In this document: positions 1-9,039 of the stretch, one piece after another
Layout of the letters: each line of letters opens with the position of its first letter
How positions within the stretch are numbered: the first letter of the stretch is position 1
Assembly (NCBI RefSeq): GCF_019799925.1
Contig: NZ_JABGCG010000006.1
Location: forward strand, 248,001 to 312,000
DNA length: 64,000 nt
Direction: 5' to 3'
DNA from: Blastococcus sp. CPCC 205250
GTDB taxonomy: Bacteria > Actinomycetota > Actinomycetes > Mycobacteriales > Geodermatophilaceae
Position numbers and translations under genes: made by a program
Notes under the pieces: generated by a model
The model's database searches: none
What the model was told of the DNA's origin: nothing
The model's input: the letters and a program-made list of their open reading frames with translations, nothing else

Positions 1-64
1 TGAACGGCTCCGGGCCGCCGGCGACGGTCGGCGCGGGAGGCGGAGCGGTGTCGAGCGTGGCCAC
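1..64 (-). CDS. 5' end of a gene downstream of boxB (partial)
   Basis: On the minus strand a GTG at 64 follows a purine-rich GAGAAGGGA Shine-Dalgarno-like stretch and opens a frame to the window edge, reading MATLDTAPPPAPTVAGGPEP. It lies just past boxB and the hairpin at 120-151, in the same direction. By its place in box clusters it could be boxA, the reductase partner of BoxB, but 21 residues of low-complexity leader cannot show this. Start choice and identity are both tentative. Confidence 0.4.
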   Translation of the reverse strand, partial: MATLDTAPPPAPTVAGGPEPF

Positions 65-119
65 GGTGCACGTCCCTTCTCAGACCTGGCGGACCGGCGC
101 GGTGCGGGGGGTCGCGGAT

Positions 120-151
120 GCGGCCGGACCCCCGGGCGGGGATCCGGCCGC
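120..151 (-). terminator. hairpin after boxB
   Basis: A 9-bp arm (GCGGCCGGA, 120-128) pairs with its complement at 143-151. An inner CCCC/GGGG extension leaves a 4-nt loop. It sits 20 nt past the boxB stop with no T-run. It may end or dampen the box transcript before the next gene. Confidence 0.5.
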
Positions 152-170
152 AGCCGCTGGGGAGGACGAC

Positions 171-1652
<1,482 letters not shown>

Positions 1653-1654
1653 GC

Positions 1655-3385
1655 TCAGACCCGCTTCCTGTCGTAGTCCGCGCGCTTGCCGGTGCCGTAG
1701 CGGCGGAGTGCTCCTTCGGGCCCAGCGGCGTTGGGCCGCTGGAAGATCCAGTTCTGCCAGGCGGTGAGCCGGCCGAAGACCTTGGTCTCCGGGGTCTCCC
1801 GGCCGGCGAAGCGGAGGTTGGCCTCCATGCCGGTCAGGGCGTCGGGGGAGAAGCTCGCCCGCTCCTCGATCGCCAGGCGGACCTCGTCCTCCCAGTCGAT
1901 GTCGTCGGGGGTGGCGGTGACCAGCCCGAGGGCGTCGGCGTCCTCGGCGAGCAGGTCCCGCCCGACGGCGGCCTCGGCGGCGGCGAGCTCCTCGGCCGAG
2001 CCGAGGAACCGGACCTGCAGCCGGGTCATGTCGTTGCCCATGGGCAGCAGGCCGGTGTTGAAGGCGTTGAGCCGGAGGACGGCGGCCGGCTTGGGCTCGT
2101 CGTCGTCCTCGAACTGGCCCTCGAGCATGTACTGCCGGTCGGCGGAGAACGCGATCTCGGCCAGCGCCCCGACGAAGCAGCTGCCGGGCTCGACCAGTGC
2201 GAAGAGGCTGCGGGAGGTGGTGTCCAGCCGCTTCACGGTGCGCTTGTAGAAGCCGATCATCTCGTTGACCAGCCAGTGCTCGCGGTTGGCGAGCAGGAAC
2301 TCGTCGTAGGCGGCCGCCGTCGCCGGGTCGCCCTCGCTGCGCAGCAGCCAGGTGCCGATCGACTGCTCGTTGCTGCGCAGGTGCAGGATCGCGTCGTCCA
2401 GCTGTCGGGTCATCGCGAGGAACCAGGCCTGGTCACCGGAGCCCTGCAGCTCCTCGACCGACGCCGGGACGGCGGCCGGGCCGAGCACGGTGATGGTCGC
2501 GGTGCCCGACTCGCGGTCCAGGACCACCCGCACGTGCTCGTAGCGGAACCCGTCGCCGTCGGCCTCGCGCTGCAGCGGCGTCAGGGTCACGCCCTGCGCA
2601 CCGGCGCCGGGGCGGGAGGAGCCGGCGGCGAGCTCGGCGGCGCGGCGGGACACCTCGGCGTCGAAGTCGCGGGCCTTGGCCACGGCGTCGACCAGCCGCC
2701 ACTGCACGGCGCGCTCACCGCGTACGCCCTCGGCGGTCGTGGAGAAGATGTCGGCCAGGTCGCGGCGCACGCCCCGCTTGTCGACCACGCGGGTCAGCCC
2801 GCCGGTACCGGGCAGCACGCCGAGCAGCGGGACCTCGGGCAGCGACACGGCCGAGGAGTTGTCGTCGACCAGCACGATCTGCTCGCAGGCCAGGGCCAGC
2901 TCGTAGCCGCCACCGGCCGCGGTGCCGTTGACCCCGGCGATGAAGGGCAGGCCCGAGTTGCGGGTCGCGTCCTCGATGCCGTTGCGGGTCTCGTTGGTGA
3001 ACTTGCAGAAGTTCACCTTCCAGCTGTGCGGCGAGGCCGCCAGCATCCTGATGTTGGCGCCGGCGCAGAACATGCGCTCCTTGGCGCTGGTGACGACGAC
3101 GGCCTTCACCTCGGGGTGCTCGAAGCGCAGCCGCTGGACCGCGTCGTGCAGCTCGATGTCCACGCCGAGGTCGTAGCTGTTCATCTTGAGCTCGTAGCCG
3201 GGGACGAGCCCGCCGTTCTCGTCGACGTCCAGCGTCAGCGTGGCGATCTCGCCGTCCACCGACAGCCGCCAGTGCTTGTACTGCTCCGGCGAGGTCTGGA
3301 ACGACACCTCCACGGTCGCGGCCGGCTCGGCCACCGGGGCCGGGCCCTCCGCTGCTGTCGTCGAACGGTCTTCCAGCGCGGTCAC
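1655..3385 (-). CDS. boxC: 2,3-epoxybenzoyl-CoA dihydrolase BoxC
   Basis: BoxC is a crotonase-superfamily enzyme that opens the ring of 2,3-epoxybenzoyl-CoA using two waters, giving a C6 semialdehyde-CoA and formate. The 576-residue product is the usual family size, about twice a plain enoyl-CoA hydratase. The N-terminal half carries crotonase oxyanion-hole motifs: CAGANIRMLA and, further on, NGTAAGGGYELALACE. It is first in the box operon and immediately upstream of boxB. Its promoter region (3443-3489) carries a sequence shared with the livK promoter, which suggests common regulation. Confidence 0.93.
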   Translation of the reverse strand: MTALEDRSTTAAEGPAPVAEPAATVEVSFQTSPEQYKHWRLSVDGEIATLTLDVDENGGLVPGYELKMNSYDLGVDIELHDAVQRLRFEHPEVKAVVVTSAKERMFCAGANIRMLAASPHSWKVNFCKFTNETRNGIEDATRNSGLPFIAGVNGTAAGGGYELALACEQIVLVDDNSSAVSLPEVPLLGVLPGTGGLTRVVDKRGVRRDLADIFSTTAEGVRGERAVQWRLVDAVAKARDFDAEVSRRAAELAAGSSRPGAGAQGVTLTPLQREADGDGFRYEHVRVVLDRESGTATITVLGPAAVPASVEELQGSGDQAWFLAMTRQLDDAILHLRSNEQSIGTWLLRSEGDPATAAAYDEFLLANREHWLVNEMIGFYKRTVKRLDTTSRSLFALVEPGSCFVGALAEIAFSADRQYMLEGQFEDDDEPKPAAVLRLNAFNTGLLPMGNDMTRLQVRFLGSAEELAAAEAAVGRDLLAEDADALGLVTATPDDIDWEDEVRLAIEERASFSPDALTGMEANLRFAGRETPETKVFGRLTAWQNWIFQRPNAAGPEGALRRYGTGKRADYDRKRV

Positions 3386-3442
3386 GGTGCCTCCCAGGGG
3401 GACAGAACAGGCGCAGGGGATCCCCGCCGGCCTCGTGCACCC

Positions 3443-3471
3443 ATCCTGACGTGCTACAGGTGACGGTGCAA
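3443..3471 (-). promoter_or_regulatory. candidate boxC promoter
   Basis: On the minus strand TTGCAC (3466-3471) and CAGGAT (3443-3448) are separated by 17 bp, 58 nt before the boxC start. The spacer contains CTGTAG, one arm of the operator-like sequence at 3448-3489. The -10 is weak. Confidence 0.45.
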
Positions 3472-3489
3472 GTGGTGACAGTTCTGTAG
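3448..3489. promoter_or_regulatory. operator-like inverted repeat shared with the livK promoter
   Basis: The plus strand reads GACGTGCTACAG at 3448-3459 and CTGTAG at 3484-3489, half-site starts 30 bp apart. The 12-mer GACGTGCTACAG recurs exactly in the livK/paaX interval (12392-12403), followed by CTGTAG 29 bp after CTACAG. Location and recurrence suggest a regulator binding site. The regulator is unknown; the PaaX protein encoded at 12549 is the nearest candidate. Confidence 0.55.
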
Positions 3490-3714
3490 ATGTGTGCAGT
3501 AGGTCACCATCGTAGGCCCGTCCGGACGACGGCGCAGGGGCAGGCGAGGCCGGCGCCCCCGGGCCGGCTCCCGTCGAGTGGAGGAGAGCGTCCCCCTGAC
3601 CTGCAGGGACGGGGAGGAGGACGGGTCGGCGCGCGCTCCGGCGCAGGTCCGGCGGGGGGAACCGCCGTGCGGCGGGGCCGTCGCGCTGTGTCCTGGGTCA
3701 CTGGCGGGCGGCGC
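3490..3714. other. intergenic, no gene seen
   Basis: This is the rest of the 329-bp gap between boxC and the glutamine-synthetase-like gene. It is GC-rich with some G/A-rich stretches. I find no convincing coding frame, RNA gene or strong terminator in it. Confidence 0.5.
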
Positions 3715-5181
3715 TCAGAACAGGTGGAGGTACTCCCGCTGCTCCCAGTCGGTCACCGCCGTCTCGAAGCGGGCCACCTCGGCACGCTTCACGCCGGCGA
3801 CGTGGTCCACCAGGGCCGGGCCGAGCAGCTCCCGCAGCTCGCGGTCGTCCTCCAGTGCCCGCACCGCCTCGGCCAGGCTGGTCGGCAGCCGCGGGGCGTC
3901 CGTGGCGTAGGGCTGGTCGGCCGACGGGCCGGGGTCCAGGGCGCGGTCGACGCCGTCGAGGCCTGCGGCGAGCTGCGCGGCCATCGCCAGGTACGGGTTG
4001 GCCGCCGGCTCGCCGGCGCGGTTCTCCACGTGCAGGTCGCCCCGCTCGGCCGAGCCGACGACGCGGACCATCGCGGCCCGGTTGTCGTACGCCCAGAGCA
4101 CCCGGTCGGGGGCCATCGAGTTCGGCTGGAAGCGCTTGTAGCCGTTCACCGTGGGGACGGCGAACACGCACCCGGCGCGGGCGTGCCGTAGCAGGCCCGC
4201 CAGGTAGCCGGTGCCGACGGGGGACAGGCCGCCGTCCCCGGCGAAGGCGTCGCCGGCCTCGGCGATGAAGGCATTGCCGCCGTCGGATCGCACGAGCGAC
4301 TGGTGCAGGTGCCAGCCGCTGGAGCACGCCTCCGGCATCTGAGGCCGGCACATGAACGTGGCCAGCAGCCCGGTGCGCCGGGCGACCTGCCGGACGGCGG
4401 TGCGCAGCAGCACCATCGTGTCGGCGGCGGCGAGCCCGCGCTCGGGACCGGTGGTGACCTCCAGCTGGCTGGGGCCGAGCTCGACCTCGAGGGTGCGCAG
4501 CGGGACGCCCAGCGTGCGCAGGGTGTCGCCGAGGGGCTCCAGGAAGAAGTCCAGCGCGTCGGCGCGGTCCTCGCTGAGCAGCTGGTAGCCGCGGTCCAGC
4601 GGCGCGACGGCGGTCGCCCGCCCCGGCGCCCCGGGGTGGTTGACGTCGAGGGCGCCCAGCGGCGCGTCGTCGGGGCGGAGGACGTGGAACTCCAGCTCGA
4701 TGCCCGCGAGCAGGTCCAGGCCGGCGCCCGCGGCGCGGTCCAGTGCCCCTCGCAGCGCGCCGCGCGGGTCGAAGGGGACGGGGGCGCCGTCCTTGAGCCG
4801 CAGGTCCGACAGCAGCCACCCTGTCGCGGTCGCCCAGGGCAGCACGCGGAACGTCGTCGGGTCGGGCACCATCACCACGTCGCCGGCACCGCCCATGCCG
4901 GGCACGCCGACCCCGCCGTCGGGTGCGAACGCGGGGAAGACGGTGCGCCCCGAGGTGTCCTTCGACAGCAGGGTGCTCACGACGGGCAGCCCCTCGGCGA
5001 ACGCGCCGGGCAGCTGGTCGGCGGCGATCGCCTTGGTCCGCACGATCCCGTGCAGGTCGACGAAGCCCACCCGGACGGTGGTGAGCCGCTCGGCGCGGAC
5101 CCGCTCGAGGACGTCGGCGGCGGCCTCGCGCTGGGCGGCGGTCCAGGCGCCGGAGCGCTCGACGAAGCCGGAGCCGCTCAC
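3715..5181 (-). CDS. glutamine synthetase-like amine gamma-glutamylase
   Basis: This is a 488-residue protein of the type I glutamine synthetase superfamily. The ATP/metal-site landmarks are in order: GIELEFHVL, ELGPSQLEVTTGP, SSGWHLHQSL, GYKRFQPNSMAPDR and HVENRAGEPAANPYLA. Divergence from housekeeping GlnA and its position suggest it glutamylates a catabolic amine. Relatives of this fold (PuuA, IpuC, the aniline enzymes TdnQ/AtdA1) join glutamate to amines before oxidation. The start is GTG at 5181, overlapping the stop of the upstream Rieske gene by 4 nt (GTGA). The reading frame continues upstream, but that part is antisense or shadow to the Rieske gene. The substrate is unknown. Confidence 0.8.
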   Translation of the reverse strand: MSGSGFVERSGAWTAAQREAAADVLERVRAERLTTVRVGFVDLHGIVRTKAIAADQLPGAFAEGLPVVSTLLSKDTSGRTVFPAFAPDGGVGVPGMGGAGDVVMVPDPTTFRVLPWATATGWLLSDLRLKDGAPVPFDPRGALRGALDRAAGAGLDLLAGIELEFHVLRPDDAPLGALDVNHPGAPGRATAVAPLDRGYQLLSEDRADALDFFLEPLGDTLRTLGVPLRTLEVELGPSQLEVTTGPERGLAAADTMVLLRTAVRQVARRTGLLATFMCRPQMPEACSSGWHLHQSLVRSDGGNAFIAEAGDAFAGDGGLSPVGTGYLAGLLRHARAGCVFAVPTVNGYKRFQPNSMAPDRVLWAYDNRAAMVRVVGSAERGDLHVENRAGEPAANPYLAMAAQLAAGLDGVDRALDPGPSADQPYATDAPRLPTSLAEAVRALEDDRELRELLGPALVDHVAGVKRAEVARFETAVTDWEQREYLHLF

Positions 5182-6605
5182 GGCGCCGGGACGGTGCGGG
5201 GGGCGAGTTGGGTCGGGTCCTCGGGTTCGGCGTCCTCGGCGCGGACGCCGGCCGGCCCGGTCGCCAGCGCGGCCGTCCAGGCGCCGGCCCAGGGGCTGGC
5301 CGCCCGCAGCCCGGCGATCGCGTCGGCCCAGAACCGCTCCCACGCCCCGGTCGGGCCGATGCCGTCGAGCGGGATCGGCCCGCGGCTCTCGACCTCGGCC
5401 TTGTCGTGCAGCAGCGTCTGCGGGTCGCCCCCGGCCTCGACCGCGTCGATGGCGCCCAGGAGCATCCGGCGGTAGGTGATGATCGCCTTGTCCGAGCGGC
5501 TGAGCTTCTCGCGGGTCCGGTCGTGGATCCGGCCCTGGCCCTCCACCGCCATCTGGTCGTGCACGTTGATGTCCGGGCCGAGGCCGGTGTAGGTCGTCGT
5601 CCGCTGCTCCTCTGCGTCGAACAGGTAGCCGTTCGCCCGGTTCCGCACCGGCTTGTAGTCCGGCAGCGTGATCCCGTCGAGCCGCTGGGCGCGCATGGTC
5701 GCCTTGTCCACGGGGGCGTCCAGGCTGGTGAACATCGCGTACCAGTAGCAGGAGGCGTCGTCGACCGGCACGTGCCACTGGGTGATCGACATGGTCGACG
5801 ACAGCGGGATCGTGATGCCGTGCGGGAACACCTGGTGGGTGATCCGCACGTGCGTGCGGGTGCCGTCCTCGCCGTCCTGGTCCAGCGTGCGCAGGGCGAC
5901 GATCCGCTGGCCGTAGTCGGTGCGGGCGTTGAGGATCTCCGGCCGGCCGTACTCCCGCAGGATCCGCGTCATCGGCAGGTCGGTGCCCAGGCTCGCGCTG
6001 CGGAACTGCTTGCCGTAGCTCTCCGCCGGGTCCTCGTCCTGCTCGAAGCGGTGCAGGTAGGAGGCGTGCGCCGGGTCGATGCCGACCTCCAGCGCCTGGA
6101 GCCAGTTGCAGTCGAGGAAGCCCTTGAAGGCGAAGGTGTACGCGTCGGGGGCGGCGAAGCAGTCCAGCGCGGGGAGCTCCGGCGGCTCGCCCGGGCCGAG
6201 GTACCCCCAGACGATCCCGTTGTGCTCGCGCACCGGGTAGGCGGTGAACCGGACCTTGCTCGCCAGCGTGCTGTCCTCCGGCTCGGCGGGGGTCTCCAGG
6301 CAGCGCCCGTCGGCGGCCAGCAGCCAGCCGTGGAAGTAGCAGCGCAGCCCGCCGTCCTCCCGCCGCCCCAGGGCGAGGTCGGCGCCGCGGTGCGGGCAGC
6401 GGCGGTCGACCAGCCCGAGGCCGCCGTCGTCGTCGCGGAACAGGACGAGGTCCTCGCCGAGCACCCGCACGGGCACGACGGGGCGGTCGGTGTCGAGCTC
6501 CTCGGTGAGCGCCACGGGCTGCCAGTAGCGCCGCATGAAGTCCCCGCCCGGGGTGCCCGGGCCGGTCCGGGTCATCCGCTCGTTGTCCGCGGCCGACATC
6601 GCCAT
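5178..6605 (-). CDS. Rieske non-heme iron oxygenase, alpha subunit
   Basis: This is a 475-residue ring-hydroxylating oxygenase of the phthalate / phenoxybenzoate dioxygenase type. The Rieske centre is CPHRGADL followed by CYFHGW (near residues 75-100). The mononuclear iron region reads NWLQALEVGIDPAHASYLH, with the paired histidines of the 2-His-1-carboxylate site. Such enzymes draw electrons from a separate reductase; neither a reductase nor a beta subunit lies nearby. It is translationally coupled to the glutamine-synthetase-like gene and divergent from an IclR regulator, whose likely operators lie in the shared 85-bp gap. ATG at 6605 was chosen; the frame runs further upstream, but only over the regulator gene. 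Confidence 0.85.
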   Translation of the reverse strand: MAMSAADNERMTRTGPGTPGGDFMRRYWQPVALTEELDTDRPVVPVRVLGEDLVLFRDDDGGLGLVDRRCPHRGADLALGRREDGGLRCYFHGWLLAADGRCLETPAEPEDSTLASKVRFTAYPVREHNGIVWGYLGPGEPPELPALDCFAAPDAYTFAFKGFLDCNWLQALEVGIDPAHASYLHRFEQDEDPAESYGKQFRSASLGTDLPMTRILREYGRPEILNARTDYGQRIVALRTLDQDGEDGTRTHVRITHQVFPHGITIPLSSTMSITQWHVPVDDASCYWYAMFTSLDAPVDKATMRAQRLDGITLPDYKPVRNRANGYLFDAEEQRTTTYTGLGPDINVHDQMAVEGQGRIHDRTREKLSRSDKAIITYRRMLLGAIDAVEAGGDPQTLLHDKAEVESRGPIPLDGIGPTGAWERFWADAIAGLRAASPWAGAWTAALATGPAGVRAEDAEPEDPTQLAPRTVPAP

Positions 6606-6627
6606 GGCGTCACCCCAGTCCCTCGTG

Positions 6628-6659
6628 CGTTCGATTACCGAACGACGGTTCGTTATAGT
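6628..6659. promoter_or_regulatory. IclR-type operators and promoter between the Rieske and iclR genes
   Basis: CGTTCG-ATTAC-CGAACG (6628-6644) is a perfect inverted repeat. A second, overlapping repeat CGAAC-GACG-GTTCG spans 6639-6652. TATAGT (6654-6659) could be the -10 of the regulator gene. The GTTCG..CGAAC style resembles known IclR-family sites. Autoregulation together with control of the divergent oxygenase operon is the natural reading. Confidence 0.6.
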
Positions 6660-6690
6660 GCCATCATCGACCATCGCCGGAGGAGGCGCA

Positions 6691-7467
6691 ATGCCACGGT
6701 TGACGCCGGGAGCGGCCGGAGCGCGGGCGGCCCGGGAGCTGTCCGGCGGGGGAGCGCCCGCCGACTTCTCCGAGGCGCTGGCCCGCGGGCTGGCGGTGCT
6801 GGAGGCCTTCGCCGACGGCGCCGGCCGGCGGACCGTCGCCGACCTGGCCCGCGAGCTCGACCTGCCCCGCGCCACCGTGCGCCGGGCGGTGCTCACCCTC
6901 GAGCACCTCGGCTTCCTGCGGGCCGACGGCCGCAGCCTGTCGCTCACCCCGCAGGTGCTGCGCCTGGCCACGGCGTACCTCACCGGTGACCCGCTCGGCA
7001 CGGTGCTGCAGCCGGCCTGCGAGGAGGTGGTCGCCGAGCTGGGCGAGCCCTGCGGGGTCGCCGTCCTCGACGGCCCGGACGCGGTGATGGTCGCCCGGGC
7101 GCTGCCCCGGCAGCTCGTGGCCGTGGGCGCCGGCGTCGGCTACCGGGTGCCGGCCGCCACCAGCGCCCTCGGCCGGGTGCTGCTCGCCGGCCGCGGCGAC
7201 GGGGGCGGCAGCGGGAGCGACGGCGGCAGCGGCGGCGGCGGCCCGGACCTCGACCGCGTCCGCGAGGAGGGGTTCGCCTACGTGGCCGACGAGGTGGAGC
7301 CCGGCCTGCAGTCGGTCGCCGTCCCGCTGTGCCGGGCCGACGGCACGGTCGTCGCGGCGATGCACGTGGCCAGCAGCACCGGGTCGCGGACGGCGGAGTG
7401 GATGACCGGCACGGCCCGGGCGGTGCTCACCGCCCGGGCGCGCGACCTGCGCCGGCTGCTGGTCTGA
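6691..7467 (+). CDS. IclR-family transcriptional regulator
   Basis: This 258-residue protein has an N-terminal winged helix (VADLARELDLPRATVRRAVL, near residues 48-68). The IclR effector domain has the usual signature phrases, including PCGVAVLDG and ending FAYVADEVEPGLQSVAVP. A Ser/Gly-rich insert of about 20 residues (from GDGGGSGSDGGSG, near 170) replaces part of the effector domain and is unusual. The start ATG at 6691 has an AGGAGG ribosome site 5 nt upstream. It is divergent from the Rieske/GS operon and probably controls it in response to an aromatic substrate. Confidence 0.85.
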   Translation: MPRLTPGAAGARAARELSGGGAPADFSEALARGLAVLEAFADGAGRRTVADLARELDLPRATVRRAVLTLEHLGFLRADGRSLSLTPQVLRLATAYLTGDPLGTVLQPACEEVVAELGEPCGVAVLDGPDAVMVARALPRQLVAVGAGVGYRVPAATSALGRVLLAGRGDGGGSGSDGGSGGGGPDLDRVREEGFAYVADEVEPGLQSVAVPLCRADGTVVAAMHVASSTGSRTAEWMTGTARAVLTARARDLRRLLV

Positions 7468-7500
7468 CCCGGCTGCTGGTCCGACCCGGCTGCTGGCGGG
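7454..7500. repeat. 17-bp tandem repeat over the iclR stop codon
   Basis: GGCTGCTGGTCTGACCC (7454-7470) is followed by a copy with one change (7471-7487), then a partial third copy (7488-7496). The first unit contains the last codons and TGA of the regulator gene. Confidence 0.75.
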
Positions 7501-7521
7501 CCGGTTGCCGATCCCGGCCGG

Positions 7522-8223
7522 TCAGGCCACGCCGAGCAGCGCGTGCGCGACGGAGGAGTCGCGGCGGAACTCCATCGTGGGTGAGCGGTGCACGATGCGG
7601 CCCTTGTCCATGACGGCGATCTCGTCGGCGACGGCGAAGGCCAGGTGCAGGTCCTGCTCGACGACCAGCAGGGTGACGCCCTCGGCCTTCATGCCGCCGA
7701 TGGCCTCGCCGATGAGGTCGACCACGGCCGGGGCGAGCCCGTCGGAGGGCTCGTCCATGAGCACCAGGCGGGGGTTGGTCAGCAGGGCGCGGCCGATCGC
7801 CAGCATCTGCTGCTCGCCGCCGGACAGCTGCCCGGCCTCGTGCTTGCGGCGCTCGCCGAGGCGGGGGAGCAGGTCGATCACCCGGGCGATGTCCCAGGGC
7901 CCCTTGCCCTTGCCGCGGCGGGCGGCGAGGTCGAGGTGCTCGGTCACGGTCAGCGGCGCCCAGGTGCGCCGGCCCTGCGGCACCAGCGCCACGCCGGCGC
8001 GGGCGATGACGTCGGGGCGCTTGCCGGTGAGGTCGCGGCCGTCGAGGGTCACCCGGCCGGCCGAGGGGGTGACCAGGCCCATGAGGGTGTTGATCAGCGT
8101 GGACTTGCCGACGCCGTTGCGGCCCAGCAGGCCCAGCACGCCGCCGGACTCCAGGTGCAGGTCGACGCCCTGCAGGACGGTGCTGCGCTTGTAGCCGGAC
8201 TGCAGCCCGGAGACCTCGAGCAC
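7522..8223 (-). CDS. livF: branched-chain/aromatic-acid ABC transporter ATPase LivF
   Basis: This is the second ATPase of a LivKHMGF-type importer, 233 residues. It has Walker A GRNGVGKST (about 34-42), signature LSGGEQQ, Walker B RLVLMDEPSDGL and the D-loop that follows. The start is GTG at 8223, directly abutting the livG stop. It is the last gene of the transporter operon. The location inside aromatic-acid catabolic genes suggests an aromatic acid or related carboxylate as substrate rather than leucine. That is inference. Confidence 0.9.
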   Translation of the reverse strand: MLEVSGLQSGYKRSTVLQGVDLHLESGGVLGLLGRNGVGKSTLINTLMGLVTPSAGRVTLDGRDLTGKRPDVIARAGVALVPQGRRTWAPLTVTEHLDLAARRGKGKGPWDIARVIDLLPRLGERRKHEAGQLSGGEQQMLAIGRALLTNPRLVLMDEPSDGLAPAVVDLIGEAIGGMKAEGVTLLVVEQDLHLAFAVADEIAVMDKGRIVHRSPTMEFRRDSSVAHALLGVA

Positions 8224-9039
8224 TCAGCTCACCCCCTGCTCGGAACGGGACACGTCGAGGCCGGCGGGGCCGTCGGTGTCGAGGAACAGCGACTCGCGGC
8301 CGGTGCCGAGGTAGGCCTCCTGCACCGCGGTGCTGGCGCGCACCTCGTCGGGCGAGCCGGTGAGCAGCAGCTTGCCCAGGTGCAGCACGGTGACCGAGGT
8401 GGCCAGGGCGAACACGACGTCCAGGTCGTGCTCGACGATCACCAGCGTCACCGTGTCCGGCAGCGCCTTGAGCAGCCCGACCAGGCGGCCGCTCTCGGCC
8501 GGGGACATGCCCGCGGCCGGCTCGTCGAGCAGCAGCAGCCGCGGCTCGCACGCCAGCGCGACGGCGACCTCGAGCTGGCGGCGCTCGCCGTGGGACAGCG
8601 CCGACACCAGGGCGCCGGAGCGGCGCTCCAGGCCGACGTCGACCAGGAGCTCGCGGGCCCGGTCGCGGGTCGCCTTCTGCCGGCGCGGCACCAGCGAGTG
8701 GCGGTTGCCGCCGGGCTGGCGCTGCGCGGCCATCACCACGTTGCGCTCGACGGTCTGGCTGAGGAAGAGGCTGGAGTGCTGCAGGGTCTGGCTGATCCCG
8801 CGCCGCGCCCGCTGCGCCTCGCCCAGCTTGGTGATGTCGGACCCGTCGAGGGCGACGGTGCCGCTGGTGACCGGCATGGAGCCGGTGACCAGCTTGAACA
8901 GGGTGCTCTTGCCGGCGCCGTTGGGCCCGATGAGGGCGTGCCGGGCGCCGGGGGGCACCTGGAGGTCGACGCCGTCGACGGCCCGGAGGGCACCGAACTG
9001 CCGGGTGACGCCGCGGAGCTCGAGCAGGGGGGTGGTCAT
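8224..9039 (-). CDS. livG: branched-chain/aromatic-acid ABC transporter ATPase LivG
   Basis: This is the first ATPase of the importer, 271 residues. It has Walker A GPNGAGKST (about 38-46), signature LSHGERRQLEVA (His replaces the usual Gly of LSGG, common in LivG) and Walker B RLLLLDEPAAGM. ATG at 9039 overlaps the livM stop by 4 nt. The upstream part of this open frame is a livM shadow. A 30-residue tail follows the core. Confidence 0.9.
   Translation of the reverse strand: MTTPLLELRGVTRQFGALRAVDGVDLQVPPGARHALIGPNGAGKSTLFKLVTGSMPVTSGTVALDGSDITKLGEAQRARRGISQTLQHSSLFLSQTVERNVVMAAQRQPGGNRHSLVPRRQKATRDRARELLVDVGLERRSGALVSALSHGERRQLEVAVALACEPRLLLLDEPAAGMSPAESGRLVGLLKALPDTVTLVIVEHDLDVVFALATSVTVLHLGKLLLTGSPDEVRASTAVQEAYLGTGRESLFLDTDGPAGLDVSRSEQGVS

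Noticed and set aside
3490..4191. 233-codon frame on the plus strand before the GS-like gene
   Set aside because: It is mostly antisense to the GS-like gene and its remainder lacks any motif or credible ribosome site.
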